DNA of 11,999 nucleotides. Source: Candidatus Nomurabacteria bacterium RIFOXYD2_FULL_35_12. Lineage in GTDB: Bacteria; Patescibacteriota; Minisyncoccia; Phycocordibacterales; UBA9973. Each line of letters begins with the position of its first letter. Position 1 is the stretch's first letter. Of the stretch, positions 5,455-11,999 are shown piece by piece. The stretch covers positions 1 to 11,999 of the forward strand of contig MFWK01000030.1 of NCBI GenBank assembly GCA_001786365.1, in the 5' to 3' direction. The notes beneath the pieces were generated by a model, which worked only from the letters and a program-made list of their open reading frames with translations, did no database searches and had not been told where the DNA came from. A program made the translations under genes and the position numbers.

Positions 5455-6246
5455 ATGGCAACAACATCTTGGGCACTCAAGCGACAAATCTTTTATATTA
5501 TAGTTCTCATCTTAGTTATTTCAGTATTTGCTTTTATTATTATTTTTCCAAATTTTAACAAAGCTCCGAGTTGTACAGATGGCAAACAAAATGGCACAGA
5601 AACAGGCATAGACTGCGGAGGGTCTTGCGTAAAGGCTTGCTTGCCTCAAGTAGATCCCGTTTCAATCATTTGGGCTCGTGCTTTTCGAGTTGTTCCTGGG
5701 CGTTACAATGCCGTGGCTTATCTCGAGAATCATAATATAAATACTGCAGTAAATAAAATAAATTATAAGTTTCGTTTTGCTGATGCAAACAATGTTTATA
5801 TTGGTAAGCGTGAAGGTAGCACTTTTATTCCACCAACAGGCAAATTCGTTATTTTTGAGTCAGCAATAGATATCGGGAATTCTATTTCGGTCTATACTAA
5901 TTTTGAATTTACACAAACACCGCAATGGGTGACAGTTTTACAAGAAAAGATAAATCAACTACAAATATTAATTTCAAATATAGTGCTAGTTAATGAAGAC
6001 ACCAGTCCTAGGCTTTCAGCTACATTGAAAAATAATTCTTTTTTTAGTATTCCAGAAATGGAGGTAGTGGTTATTTTATATGATGAAAATCATAATGCTG
6101 TTTCTGTCAGTAGCACTTATTTAGAATCATTAGCGGGAGAAGAGGTTAGGCAAATCAATTTCACTTGGCCGGAACCTTTTTCTGCAAAGATAGTTTCAAA
6201 AGAAATAATACCTTTGTATAACATTTTTTCTGTAAAGTTAAGATGA
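5455..6246 (+). CDS. Membrane-anchored extracytoplasmic protein with Cys motif
   Basis: 263 aa; no characterised function known to me. Residues 1-11 are cytoplasmic (RQ/KR positives), 12-31 form one membrane helix, and the rest is predicted outside. Right after the helix comes a Cys-rich motif, CTDGKQNGTETGIDCGGSC (C40, C54, C58, then C62), a DG-x2-NG-x-E-x3-DCGG pattern I associate with surface proteins; it could form disulfides or bind metal. Two beta-rich segments follow (about 70-155 and 170-262), the second with a CARDB/FxLYD-like look (TLKNNSFFSIPEMEVVVILYD). The stop overlaps the rodA start by ATGA, implying translational coupling and a role near the cell-wall synthase. I believe similar proteins occur in Patescibacteria, but could not check. 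Confidence 0.85.
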   Translation: MATTSWALKRQIFYIIVLILVISVFAFIIIFPNFNKAPSCTDGKQNGTETGIDCGGSCVKACLPQVDPVSIIWARAFRVVPGRYNAVAYLENHNINTAVNKINYKFRFADANNVYIGKREGSTFIPPTGKFVIFESAIDIGNSISVYTNFEFTQTPQWVTVLQEKINQLQILISNIVLVNEDTSPRLSATLKNNSFFSIPEMEVVVILYDENHNAVSVSSTYLESLAGEEVRQINFTWPEPFSAKIVSKEIIPLYNIFSVKLR

Positions 6247-7379
6247 AAAGTATTTCACCTGCTTTAAAGAGAATAGATTGGATGCTGGTTCTTTTTATAG
6301 TTCCGATAATTTCTGCTGGTCTTGTTACTATGAAAGGTTTTGCGCCACTCGAAGATGGTGGTTTATTTTTTAATAAACAAATTATTTGGACTTTGATTGG
6401 TTTTTTGATTTTTTTTGTTTTTTCTTTTATTGATTTTCGTTTTTTGAAACGTACTGATGTTTTGGTCACTATTTTTCTTTTTAATGCAGGTATTTTACTT
6501 TTACTTTTTATTTTAGGGCATATTTCACATGGCGCAAAAAGCTGGCTTAATTTTGGTTTCTTTTCCTTTCAGCCAGTAGACATGATGAAGTTGGTTTTAG
6601 TGCTTATTTTGGCAAAGTATTTTTCTCGTCGGCATGTGGAAATAAGGGATATAAAACATATTTTTATTTCTGGTTTTTACGCTTTTATACCTTTTGTTTT
6701 GGTTTTACTTCAGCCTGATTTTGGTTCAGCGATGATTATATTTTTTATTTGGCTTGGGATGGTTCTCGTTTCTGGAATTTCAAAAACTCATTTATTTGTG
6801 GTATTTATTTCCGGTGTATTGATTTTTGCCACTTTTTGGTTTTTTATTTTTGCTCCATATCAAAAAGCTAGAATTTCTAATTTTTTAAATCCTCTTACTG
6901 ATATACATGGTTCTGGGTATAATGCATTTCAATCCACTATTGCAGTTGGTTCAGGAGAAATTGTCGGTAAAGGTTTAGGTTTTGGCACACAATCCAGATT
7001 GAAATTCTTACCTCAACCTCAAGCAGATTTTATTTTTGCCGCTTTTTCTGAAGAGTGGGGATTCATCGGTTCTATTTTTATTCTTTTGCTTTATGTTGCC
7101 ATTATTTGGCGGATTCTTTACTTTGCTACCTTTGGAGCCTATAATTTCGAGATACTTTTCGGTATGGGTATAGCTATCTTTTTTATGAGCCATATACTCA
7201 TAAATATTGGTATGAATTTGGGTCTTTTACCTGTGACGGGTATTCCGCTCCCATTTATGAGTTATGGTGGGTCGCATCTTATATTTGAATTTGCTGGTTT
7301 AGGAATTTTAATGAGCATGAAGAGGTATGCCAGGTCGGTTCATCGTGATGATACAAAAAATGAGTTTTTAGGAGTATAA
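6243..7379 (+). CDS. rodA: RodA/FtsW-type SEDS peptidoglycan glycosyltransferase
   Basis: SEDS-family polymerase joining lipid II disaccharide units into glycan strands at the cytoplasmic membrane, normally with a class B PBP. 378 aa, the usual RodA length, and about ten hydrophobic segments. Family signatures: GAKSWLNFG (97-105, with the conserved W101) and FQPVDMMK (109-116); LQPDFGSA (156-163); KARISNFLNP (208-217); ADFIFAAFSEEWGFIG (261-276, with D262 where RodA proteins carry their essential Asp); and GLLPVTGIPLPFMSYGGS (327-344). The DFIF loop and short tails favour RodA over FtsW, though the two are hard to separate. The start overlaps the preceding gene by ATGA. No partner PBP lies in the window. 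All expected key residues are present. Confidence 0.93.
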   Translation: MKSISPALKRIDWMLVLFIVPIISAGLVTMKGFAPLEDGGLFFNKQIIWTLIGFLIFFVFSFIDFRFLKRTDVLVTIFLFNAGILLLLFILGHISHGAKSWLNFGFFSFQPVDMMKLVLVLILAKYFSRRHVEIRDIKHIFISGFYAFIPFVLVLLQPDFGSAMIIFFIWLGMVLVSGISKTHLFVVFISGVLIFATFWFFIFAPYQKARISNFLNPLTDIHGSGYNAFQSTIAVGSGEIVGKGLGFGTQSRLKFLPQPQADFIFAAFSEEWGFIGSIFILLLYVAIIWRILYFATFGAYNFEILFGMGIAIFFMSHILINIGMNLGLLPVTGIPLPFMSYGGSHLIFEFAGLGILMSMKRYARSVHRDDTKNEFLGV

Positions 7380-7388
7380 AAGTGAGTG

Positions 7389-7423
7389 AAAAGTTTATAA
7401 AGTTATAAAGTTTATAAAGTAAA
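7389..7423 (+). repeat. AAAGTTTAT-type tandem repeat between rodA and folD
   Basis: Short units AAGTTTATA / AAGTTATA / AAGTTTATA follow one another right up to the folD ATG. The same family occurs in the L2593 intron and, inverted, between secD and secF. The shared run ATAAAGTAAAA links it to the intron's left arm. It leaves no room for an ordinary ribosome binding site before folD. Confidence 0.7.
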
Positions 7424-8260
7424 ATGCAGATTTTAGATGGAAGAAAATTGAATCAAGAAATTTTAGATAAAGTAAAAATCGGTGTTAAGTCACTTTCTTT
7501 TCAGCCGATTTTTTGTGATGTTTTGGTTGGGAGTGATCCATCTTCCGCTCAGTATGTTAGGATGAAAGCAAAAAAAGCCGAATCAGTCGGTATTAAATTT
7601 CACAATGCAAATTTTCCTGAATCTATAACTACGGAAGAATTAATAAAAGAAATAAAAGCTTTAAATAGTATAAAAAATATGTGTGGGATTATCGTCCAGC
7701 TTCCTTTACCGGTGCATTTAGATCGTGAAGTAGTATTAAATAGTATTGATTCGCATTTAGATGTGGATTGTCTAGGGATCAAGGCCAGTGAGAATTTTTA
7801 TAATAATTATGATAGTGAAAAAGATTTAGCTTTTCCGACTGCTTTAGCTTGTATGGAACTTTTAGATTCAGTAAAATTAGATTTAAAAAATAAGAAGATT
7901 GTAGTTTTAGGGCAGGGGATTTTGGTTGGTAAACCGGTTACAGCATTACTTCGTTATAGAAATTTGTCGCCTGTTGTTATAAGGAGTAAGACAGAGAAGA
8001 AAGAAGAACTTATAAAAGAAGCCGATATCATTATCTCTGGAATGGGTAAAGGAAAATATATTACAGGAGGTATGATAAAGAATGGTGCGGTATTGATAGA
8101 TGCAGGCACCTCTGAATCAGATGGAGGAATAGTTGGTGATGTGGATTTGGAGTCAGTAAAAGATGTGGCTAGTTATGTTTCACCCGTTCCGGGGGGAGTG
8201 GGGCCAGTGACTGTCGCAATGCTTTTGTCTAATGTATTAAAAGTAGCAAAGAATTTATGA
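7424..8260 (+). CDS. folD: FolD, methylene-tetrahydrofolate dehydrogenase / cyclohydrolase
   Basis: Bifunctional cytosolic enzyme converting 5,10-methylene-THF to 10-formyl-THF via methenyl-THF with NAD(P)+. 278 aa, near the usual 280-290. The N-terminal catalytic part has Y44 and K48 in the Y-x3-K motif (YVRMK), VQLPLP (91-96, Q92) and DVD (113-115). The Rossmann part has VLGQGILVGKP (161-171), and the signature PVPGGVGPVTVAMLL lies at 254-268. Deviations: the usual PCTP is FPTA (137-140), the DVDG glycine is C116, and the nucleotide-binding GRS/GAS is GQG (163-165), so cofactor preference could differ; the catalytic Tyr, Lys, Gln and Asp are kept. It overlaps the next gene by ATGA. Upstream is a repeat rather than a binding site. 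Confidence 0.93.
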   Translation: MQILDGRKLNQEILDKVKIGVKSLSFQPIFCDVLVGSDPSSAQYVRMKAKKAESVGIKFHNANFPESITTEELIKEIKALNSIKNMCGIIVQLPLPVHLDREVVLNSIDSHLDVDCLGIKASENFYNNYDSEKDLAFPTALACMELLDSVKLDLKNKKIVVLGQGILVGKPVTALLRYRNLSPVVIRSKTEKKEELIKEADIIISGMGKGKYITGGMIKNGAVLIDAGTSESDGGIVGDVDLESVKDVASYVSPVPGGVGPVTVAMLLSNVLKVAKNL

Positions 8261-8805
8261 ATAATGAAATTTTTTTCTTTTTTTACAATCTAGCGCATAA
8301 GTCAAATATTTTTGATGGGGTAATTGTTTTTTTAGGAATAATATTGCCATTCTTGATATTTTTAGGAGTTGGTATTTTTATTTTAATAGAATCAAAGATA
8401 TTAAATAAAGAAGATTCAATTTTAGTTCGTGTAAAAAGGATATTATACAAATCCATTATTATTTTTGGTCCTGCTATTTTGACATTTATTATAGCCACAG
8501 TCTTAAAAGATTTGATTAAAATAGACCGTTCTTTTGTTCAGTTTGATAAAGTCATTCCTCTTTTTAGTCCAAATCAAGAATATTCTTTTCCTTCGAATCA
8601 TGCGGCGACCTTCTCAGCTTTAGGGCTCAGTATTTATTTTTACAAGAAAAATATAGGTATTTTACTTTTAATTTTTGCTTTATTGATAGGCCTAGCGAGA
8701 ATAATCGCCGGAGTGCATTTTCCAGTTGATATTTTAGGAGGTTTTATACTTGGTATTTTAGTTTCGTTTATTTGTCGTTCGTTTTCTTTTTCAGCTTCTC
8801 GATAA
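8257..8805 (+). CDS. PAP2-family membrane phosphatase
   Basis: Integral membrane acid phosphatase, 182 aa; family members dephosphorylate lipid pyrophosphates, in bacteria notably undecaprenyl pyrophosphate (BcrC/YbjG type). The three PAP2 signatures are visible: K84-x6-R91 (KDLIKIDR, then S where P is usual), PSNH (112-115; H115 catalytic, N instead of the usual G), and R148-x5-H154-x3-D158 (RIIAGVHFPVD). All catalytic residues are present. About five membrane helices. It starts within the folD stop (ATGA), so it is the last gene of the rodA operon, and with RodA it fits recycling of the lipid carrier freed during glycan polymerisation. The substrate is inferred from context. Its last 38 nt overlap the converging DedA-family gene. 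Confidence 0.88.
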   Translation: MNNEIFFFFYNLAHKSNIFDGVIVFLGIILPFLIFLGVGIFILIESKILNKEDSILVRVKRILYKSIIIFGPAILTFIIATVLKDLIKIDRSFVQFDKVIPLFSPNQEYSFPSNHAATFSALGLSIYFYKKNIGILLLIFALLIGLARIIAGVHFPVDILGGFILGILVSFICRSFSFSASR

Positions 8806-9379
8806 TATGCCCTGTAAAAGTTGGAATAAGGGAAACAAAAATAATAAGAAACACTATTGGGGTGAGAAACTTGTCGCCATTTGGTATTTTTTTTCCTAAA
8901 TAGAAACCTAAACTAGTAACTACTGTTGTCCAAAGGAAACCGCCAACAAGGGTGTATTTCATAAATTTTTTATAGTCCATGTCAGATGCTCCAGCTAAAG
9001 TCGGATTGAAAGATCTGACGATAGGAACAAATCTGCCGATGATGAGTGCTTTTATTCCATACTTTTTATAAAATTCTTCCGTGTAATCTAAATGTTTTTT
9101 CTTGAACCAATATTTGTCATTGCTTTTTAGGATAAATTCACGAAGTTTTTTACCCATGATATAAGAAAATATATATCCAAATATGCTAGCTACAAAAAGT
9201 GTTCCTATTAATAAGGTTATATCAAAATGGCCTTGAGATGCCAGAAATCCAGCAATGAATAGTAAACTGTCTCCCGGTAAGAAAAAGGTCGGGGGAAAAG
9301 ATTCAAAAAAGATAATTAGAAATAAAATACCATATCCGAAATATCCGGCAAGTTCTATTAATTTTGTTAAATATTCCAC
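8768..9379 (-). CDS. DedA-family membrane protein
   Basis: 203 aa, the usual DedA length. DedA (SNARE-associated, PF09335) proteins are membrane transporters; some flip undecaprenyl phosphate (UptA) or other lipids back to the cytoplasmic face. Visible signatures: FFESFPPTFFLPGDSLLFIAG (24-44) with E26 and the PGDS re-entrant hairpin, and GRFVPIVRSFNPTLAG (115-130) with R116 and R122, followed by the helix GGFLWTT (146-152). Terminal helices lie at 142-161 and 171-190, with a basic tail. The first codon on this strand is GTG (9379-9377). A TACAAT box ends 7 nt before it, suggesting a leaderless transcript. It converges on the PAP2 gene with a 38-nt overlap, and both could serve the same lipid-carrier cycle. 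Confidence 0.9.
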   Translation of the reverse strand: MEYLTKLIELAGYFGYGILFLIIFFESFPPTFFLPGDSLLFIAGFLASQGHFDITLLIGTLFVASIFGYIFSYIMGKKLREFILKSNDKYWFKKKHLDYTEEFYKKYGIKALIIGRFVPIVRSFNPTLAGASDMDYKKFMKYTLVGGFLWTTVVTSLGFYLGKKIPNGDKFLTPIVFLIIFVSLIPTFTGHIIEKLKKKTNDK

Positions 9380-9386
9380 AGAAAGT

Positions 9387-9392
9387 ATTGTA
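9387..9392 (-). promoter_or_regulatory. Possible -10 box of the DedA-family gene
   Basis: TACAAT on the minus strand, 7 nt before the GTG start. No good -35 box at 16-18 nt; TTTACA lies at 20 nt. Suggestive only. Confidence 0.3.
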
Positions 9393-9402
9393 ACATGCCG
9401 AG

Positions 9403-9431
9403 TTGCATTTTTTGTAAAAAACAGATAGTAT
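9403..9431 (+). promoter_or_regulatory. Promoter TTGCAT-17-TAGTAT of secDF
   Basis: TTGCAT (9403-9408) and TAGTAT (9426-9431) with 17-nt spacing, the same -35 and spacing as at 4588. The predicted start, near 9438, leaves a leader of only about 6 nt before the secD ATG and no ribosome binding site. It shares the 64-nt divergent gap with the DedA-family start. Confidence 0.55.
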
Positions 9432-9443
9432 ATCTATATCTTT

Positions 9444-10808
9444 ATGATTAAAAAAATTGTATTGGCAGTAATAATTTTAATATTTGGTTCTGGAATAGCC
9501 TTTTTTGTTTATAAAACAGAGCCTAAATTAAACAAAAGTTTTGACACACAGACAGCTTTTTTTAAGAAATTTCCTTTCCGTCTTGGTTTGGACCTTTCTG
9601 GAGGTAGTCATCTTATATACAAAGCCGATGTTAGCGCTGTAGCTTCTAATGAAGTAGGAAGTTCAATGGAAGCCCTCAGAGATGTGATAGAACGTAGAGT
9701 GAATCTCTTTGGAGTTTCTGAACCAGTAGTGCAAGTCCAGCATGGTGGATTTATTTCTGGTGGAGGAGAACAACTCATCGTAGACCTTCCTGGTATAACT
9801 GATGTAAAGAAGGCAGTGGAAATGATTGGACAGACTCCGATTTTGGAATTTAAAACCGAGTCGCCTAAAAAAAGTGATACTCAAAATGTAGTTGTTGGAA
9901 AAGATGGAAAAATAAATCTAGATATAGGTTCTCAATTTATCACTACAGAGCTTACTGGACGATATCTAAAAAGAGCAACTTTAGAGTTTGATCAAAATAC
10001 ACGTGAACCGAAAGTAAGTTTACAATTTGATGAAACTGGAACAAAACTTTTTGCAAAAATAACTAAAGAAAATGTCGGTAAGACTGTCGCAATCTTTCTC
10101 GATGGCGCGCCAGTATCTATTCCGACAGTCAATGAAGAAATTCCAAATGGACAAGCTGTCATTTCTGGTAACTTTACTCCGAATGAAGCAAAACTTTTGG
10201 TAGGTAGGTTAAATTCCGGAGCTCTTCCAGTGCCTATCACTCTTCTTTCTACTCAGACTATCGGAGCCACATTAGGAGAGTCTGCCGTAAATGCCGGAGT
10301 AAAAGCGGCAATTATCGGATTCATATTAGTGGCTTTATTCCTTATCCTTTGGTATAGATTACCTGGTCTTATTGCAGTTTTGGCACTTTCTCTTTACACT
10401 GCGATTCTTTTGGCAATTTTTAAATTACTTCCTGTCACTTTGACTGCTGCTGGTATCGGTGGATTCATTATTTCTCTCGGTATGGCTGTGGATGCTAATG
10501 TGCTTATCTTTGAAAGAATGAAAGAAGAAATCAGGAAAGGTCATAATATTTACGATGGTATTCATGCAGGTTTTGCCAGAGCTTGGCCTTCAGTTCGAGA
10601 TTCCAATACTTCCAGTATCATTACTTCTATTATTTTATTCTGGCTCGGAACTCCTCTGATTAAAGGTTTTGCTTTGACATTTGGTTTGGGTGTCCTAGTT
10701 TCAATGTTTTCTGCTATCACCATATCTCGCATTTTCCTTTATGCTCTTGGTATCGAAAAGAGCAATGCTATTACAAAGTTTTTATTTGGTTCAGGATTTT
10801 CTAAATAA
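9444..10808 (+). CDS. secD: SecD, protein translocase accessory subunit
   Basis: Membrane subunit that, with SecF, uses the proton-motive force to pull pre-proteins from SecYEG on the outer face. 454 aa, the short bacterial form. A first membrane helix (5-22) is followed by RLGLDLSGGSHLIY (46-59), the SecD signature, then the P1 domain (about 60-270, with ERRVNLFGVSEP at 83-94). Five more helices follow (about 287-304, 308-326, 334-354, 389-406 and 408-433). AVDANVLIFERMKEE (348-362) carries D350, in the position of the proton-relay Asp of this family; NTSSIITSIILFWLGT (388-403) is the conserved helix after it. secF follows after 38 nt. No Shine-Dalgarno sequence is seen. Confidence 0.97.
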   Translation: MIKKIVLAVIILIFGSGIAFFVYKTEPKLNKSFDTQTAFFKKFPFRLGLDLSGGSHLIYKADVSAVASNEVGSSMEALRDVIERRVNLFGVSEPVVQVQHGGFISGGGEQLIVDLPGITDVKKAVEMIGQTPILEFKTESPKKSDTQNVVVGKDGKINLDIGSQFITTELTGRYLKRATLEFDQNTREPKVSLQFDETGTKLFAKITKENVGKTVAIFLDGAPVSIPTVNEEIPNGQAVISGNFTPNEAKLLVGRLNSGALPVPITLLSTQTIGATLGESAVNAGVKAAIIGFILVALFLILWYRLPGLIAVLALSLYTAILLAIFKLLPVTLTAAGIGGFIISLGMAVDANVLIFERMKEEIRKGHNIYDGIHAGFARAWPSVRDSNTSSIITSIILFWLGTPLIKGFALTFGLGVLVSMFSAITISRIFLYALGIEKSNAITKFLFGSGFSK

Positions 10809-10841
10809 CTTTAAACTTTATGAACTTTATAACTTTTAACT
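10809..10841 (+). repeat. ACTTTATAACTTT-type repeat between secD and secF
   Basis: The inverse orientation of the rodA-folD repeat. 10824-10841 is identical over 18 nt to 3229-3246 in the L2593 intron. It fills nearly the whole gap between the secD stop and the secF ATG. Confidence 0.7.
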
Positions 10842-10846
10842 AAATT

Positions 10847-11746
10847 ATGTTTATCACAAAATACAAAAAAATATTTCTTTCTCTCTCAATCATTTTGGTT
10901 GTTGTCTCTATTGTTTTTATTTTTATTTTTGGACTCAAGCCAGGCATTGATTTTAAAGGAGGTGCTTTGATGGAAGTTTCTTATGCTAATTCTCGTCCAG
11001 AAGCTTCTCTGATAGAAGCAAGTATAAAGAAAATTAATATCAGCCAGGCACTTATTCAGCCGACTGGAGAATTTGGTTATCTTATAAAGACTAGAGATTT
11101 AAATGAAACAGAGCACCAAGCACTCTTGAAAGCATTATTGCTTGATAATAAAAATTCTGTTTCTGAAAAGAGTTTTACTTCTATCGGTCCATCTGTCGGA
11201 AGTGAACTTACAAGGAAAGCGATTGTTTCCATAACAATGGTTATTCTCGCAATTATTCTTTTCATTACTTATGCTTTTCGTCACGTATCTCGTCCAGTGG
11301 CATCTTGGAAATATGGAGTTATTACGATCGTAACTCTTCTTCACGACATTATTATTCCAACAGGAATTTTTGCTTTGATTTCTCATTATACTAGTGCCGA
11401 AGTTGATACTCTTTTTATTTTGGCGCTTTTGACTATTCTTGGATTGTCTGTCCATGACAAGATTGTTGTCTTTGATAGAATCAGAGAAAATCTAAGGGGA
11501 GGAGACAAGATGAGTTTCGGGGAAACAGTTGGTGTAAGTACCAGCCAGACGATAGTTCGTTCTATCAATATTACTCTTACAGTTATTTTCGTGCTTGTGC
11601 CACTTTATCTATTTGGTCCCGAAACAACAAAGAATTTTGCTCTAATTTTAACCATTGGTCTTTTCTTTGGTATTTATTCTTCACTTTTCTTTGCCTCACC
11701 ACTTCTCATATTGGTAGAAGAATGGCAAGCTAAAAAGAGGAAATAG
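10847..11746 (+). CDS. secF: SecF, protein translocase accessory subunit
   Basis: Partner of SecD in the membrane complex that completes protein export. 299 aa, typical. Helix 1 spans about 9-29, then GIDFKGGALMEV (33-44), the SecF signature. A small external domain (45-115) leads to SIGPSVGSELTRKAI (112-126) and five helices (about 125-143, 155-178, 186-204, 238-256 and 262-290). SVHDKIVVFDRIREN (201-215) with D204 matches the conserved relay motif, and RSINITLT (238-245) the following helix. It is preceded by a repeat instead of a ribosome binding site, so translation may depend on coupling to secD or on an unstructured AT-rich start. Confidence 0.97.
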   Translation: MFITKYKKIFLSLSIILVVVSIVFIFIFGLKPGIDFKGGALMEVSYANSRPEASLIEASIKKINISQALIQPTGEFGYLIKTRDLNETEHQALLKALLLDNKNSVSEKSFTSIGPSVGSELTRKAIVSITMVILAIILFITYAFRHVSRPVASWKYGVITIVTLLHDIIIPTGIFALISHYTSAEVDTLFILALLTILGLSVHDKIVVFDRIRENLRGGDKMSFGETVGVSTSQTIVRSINITLTVIFVLVPLYLFGPETTKNFALILTIGLFFGIYSSLFFASPLLILVEEWQAKKRK

Positions 11747-11797
11747 CTACGACATTGAATTTGAAAAGTATTTTAGCTCTTTTTATAAATAATAAGT

Positions 11798-11803
11798 TAT
11801 AAT
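11798..11803 (+). promoter_or_regulatory. Possible -10 box of gatC
   Basis: A perfect TATAAT 24 nt before the gatC ATG, but no recognisable -35 at the right distance. gatC could instead be read through from secF, as I see no convincing terminator in 11747-11827. Confidence 0.35.
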
Positions 11804-11827
11804 AAGATTAAGCCTAAGAAATAATTT

Positions 11828-11999
11828 ATGGATATAAAAGATGTTGAAAATCTTGCGCAACTTGCCAGGATTGAGCTTACAGAAGAAGAAAAAAAAGAGT
11901 TACTTTCCGATATGGACAGTATTTTGAGCTATGTAAAGCAAATTGAAGAAATGAAAATAGAAACCACAGGGGAACCCTGTGTATTTACACAGGGTTCCC
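11828..11999 (+). CDS. gatC: GatC, aspartyl/glutamyl-tRNA amidotransferase subunit C (5' part)
   Basis: Small subunit of GatCAB, which converts misacylated Glu-tRNA(Gln) and Asp-tRNA(Asn) to the correct amides; GatC holds GatA and GatB together. 57 codons are visible before the window edge. Residues 1-46 match the family well: DVENLAQLARIELTEEE (5-21) and MDSILSYVKQIEEM (29-42). The usual VEPT-x-H segment appears as GEP (48-50), after which CVFTQGS no longer resembles GatC. The change coincides with a perfect palindrome (11970-11999), so a palindromic element may have inserted into the gene, either in frame or as a disruption. gatA and gatB would be expected nearby but lie outside, if present. 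Confidence 0.88.
   Translation, partial: MDIKDVENLAQLARIELTEEEKKELLSDMDSILSYVKQIEEMKIETTGEPCVFTQGS
11970..11999 (+). repeat. Perfect 14-bp inverted repeat inside gatC, at the window edge
   Basis: GGGAACCCTGTGTA (11970-11983), two T, then TACACAGGGTTCCC (11986-11999). The right arm ends at the last base of the window, so its true outer limit is unknown. It is GC-richer than the surrounding gene. Confidence 0.75.

Noticed and set aside
7389..7423. CRISPR-like or long tandem array
   Set aside because: Units are only 8-9 nt with no spacers; it is an AT-rich dispersed repeat.

Overview
The window is AT-rich bacterial chromosome (about 30% GC in the protein genes by eye). TGA is a stop codon: the ATGA overlaps at 6243-6246 and 8257-8260 make sense only that way, which argues against the code-25 lineages. 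An intron-riddled 23S gene, compact coding with 4-nt overlaps, few Shine-Dalgarno sequences and a membrane-anchored Cys-motif protein point to the Candidate Phyla Radiation (Patescibacteria, perhaps a Parcubacteria-type lineage). This is inference; no lineage-defining marker lies in the window.

Region 1 (1-4580) is the 3' half of a 23S rRNA gene, from about E. coli position 1350 to the 3' end, followed by 5S rRNA and an intrinsic terminator. Five insertions interrupt the 23S. Aligning the flanks to the E. coli sequence from memory places them after U1931, U1951, U2504, U2593 and U2656. Each leaves a 5' exon ending in U and an intron ending in G, the group I hallmark, and each carries an S-like element (AAGATATAGTC or a variant). 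The L1951 and L2504 introns encode LAGLIDADG homing endonucleases. The L2593 intron carries a palindromic AT-rich repeat element. The L2656 intron splits the sarcin-ricin loop and contains a 36-codon ORF for a one-helix membrane peptide. Mature exon lengths from 1932 to 2656 match E. coli almost nucleotide for nucleotide.

Region 2 (4580-5454) holds three short transcription units, each with its own terminator: a promoter with a roughly 150-nt structured RNA or leaderless 29-codon ORF, and two small SD-preceded genes (75 and 58 codons). The 75-codon gene is about 50% GC, unlike the protein genes downstream. A 65-bp imperfect palindrome follows.

Region 3 (5455-8805, plus strand) reads as one operon: a Cys-motif membrane-anchored protein, RodA glycosyltransferase, FolD and a PAP2-family phosphatase. 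RodA and PAP2 fit the lipid II / undecaprenyl cycle; FolD supplies one-carbon units. A DedA-family membrane protein converges on the PAP2 gene and overlaps its end. Region 4 (9403-11999) holds secD and secF (Sec translocon accessory subunits) and the start of gatC (amidotransferase subunit C), cut by the window edge just where a perfect palindrome appears in its reading frame.

A family of AAAGTT(C/T)AT-type repeats recurs in the L2593 intron, the rodA-folD gap and the secD-secF gap. Several starts lie 7-8 nt downstream of a TATTAT-like -10 box, suggesting leaderless or near-leaderless transcripts.
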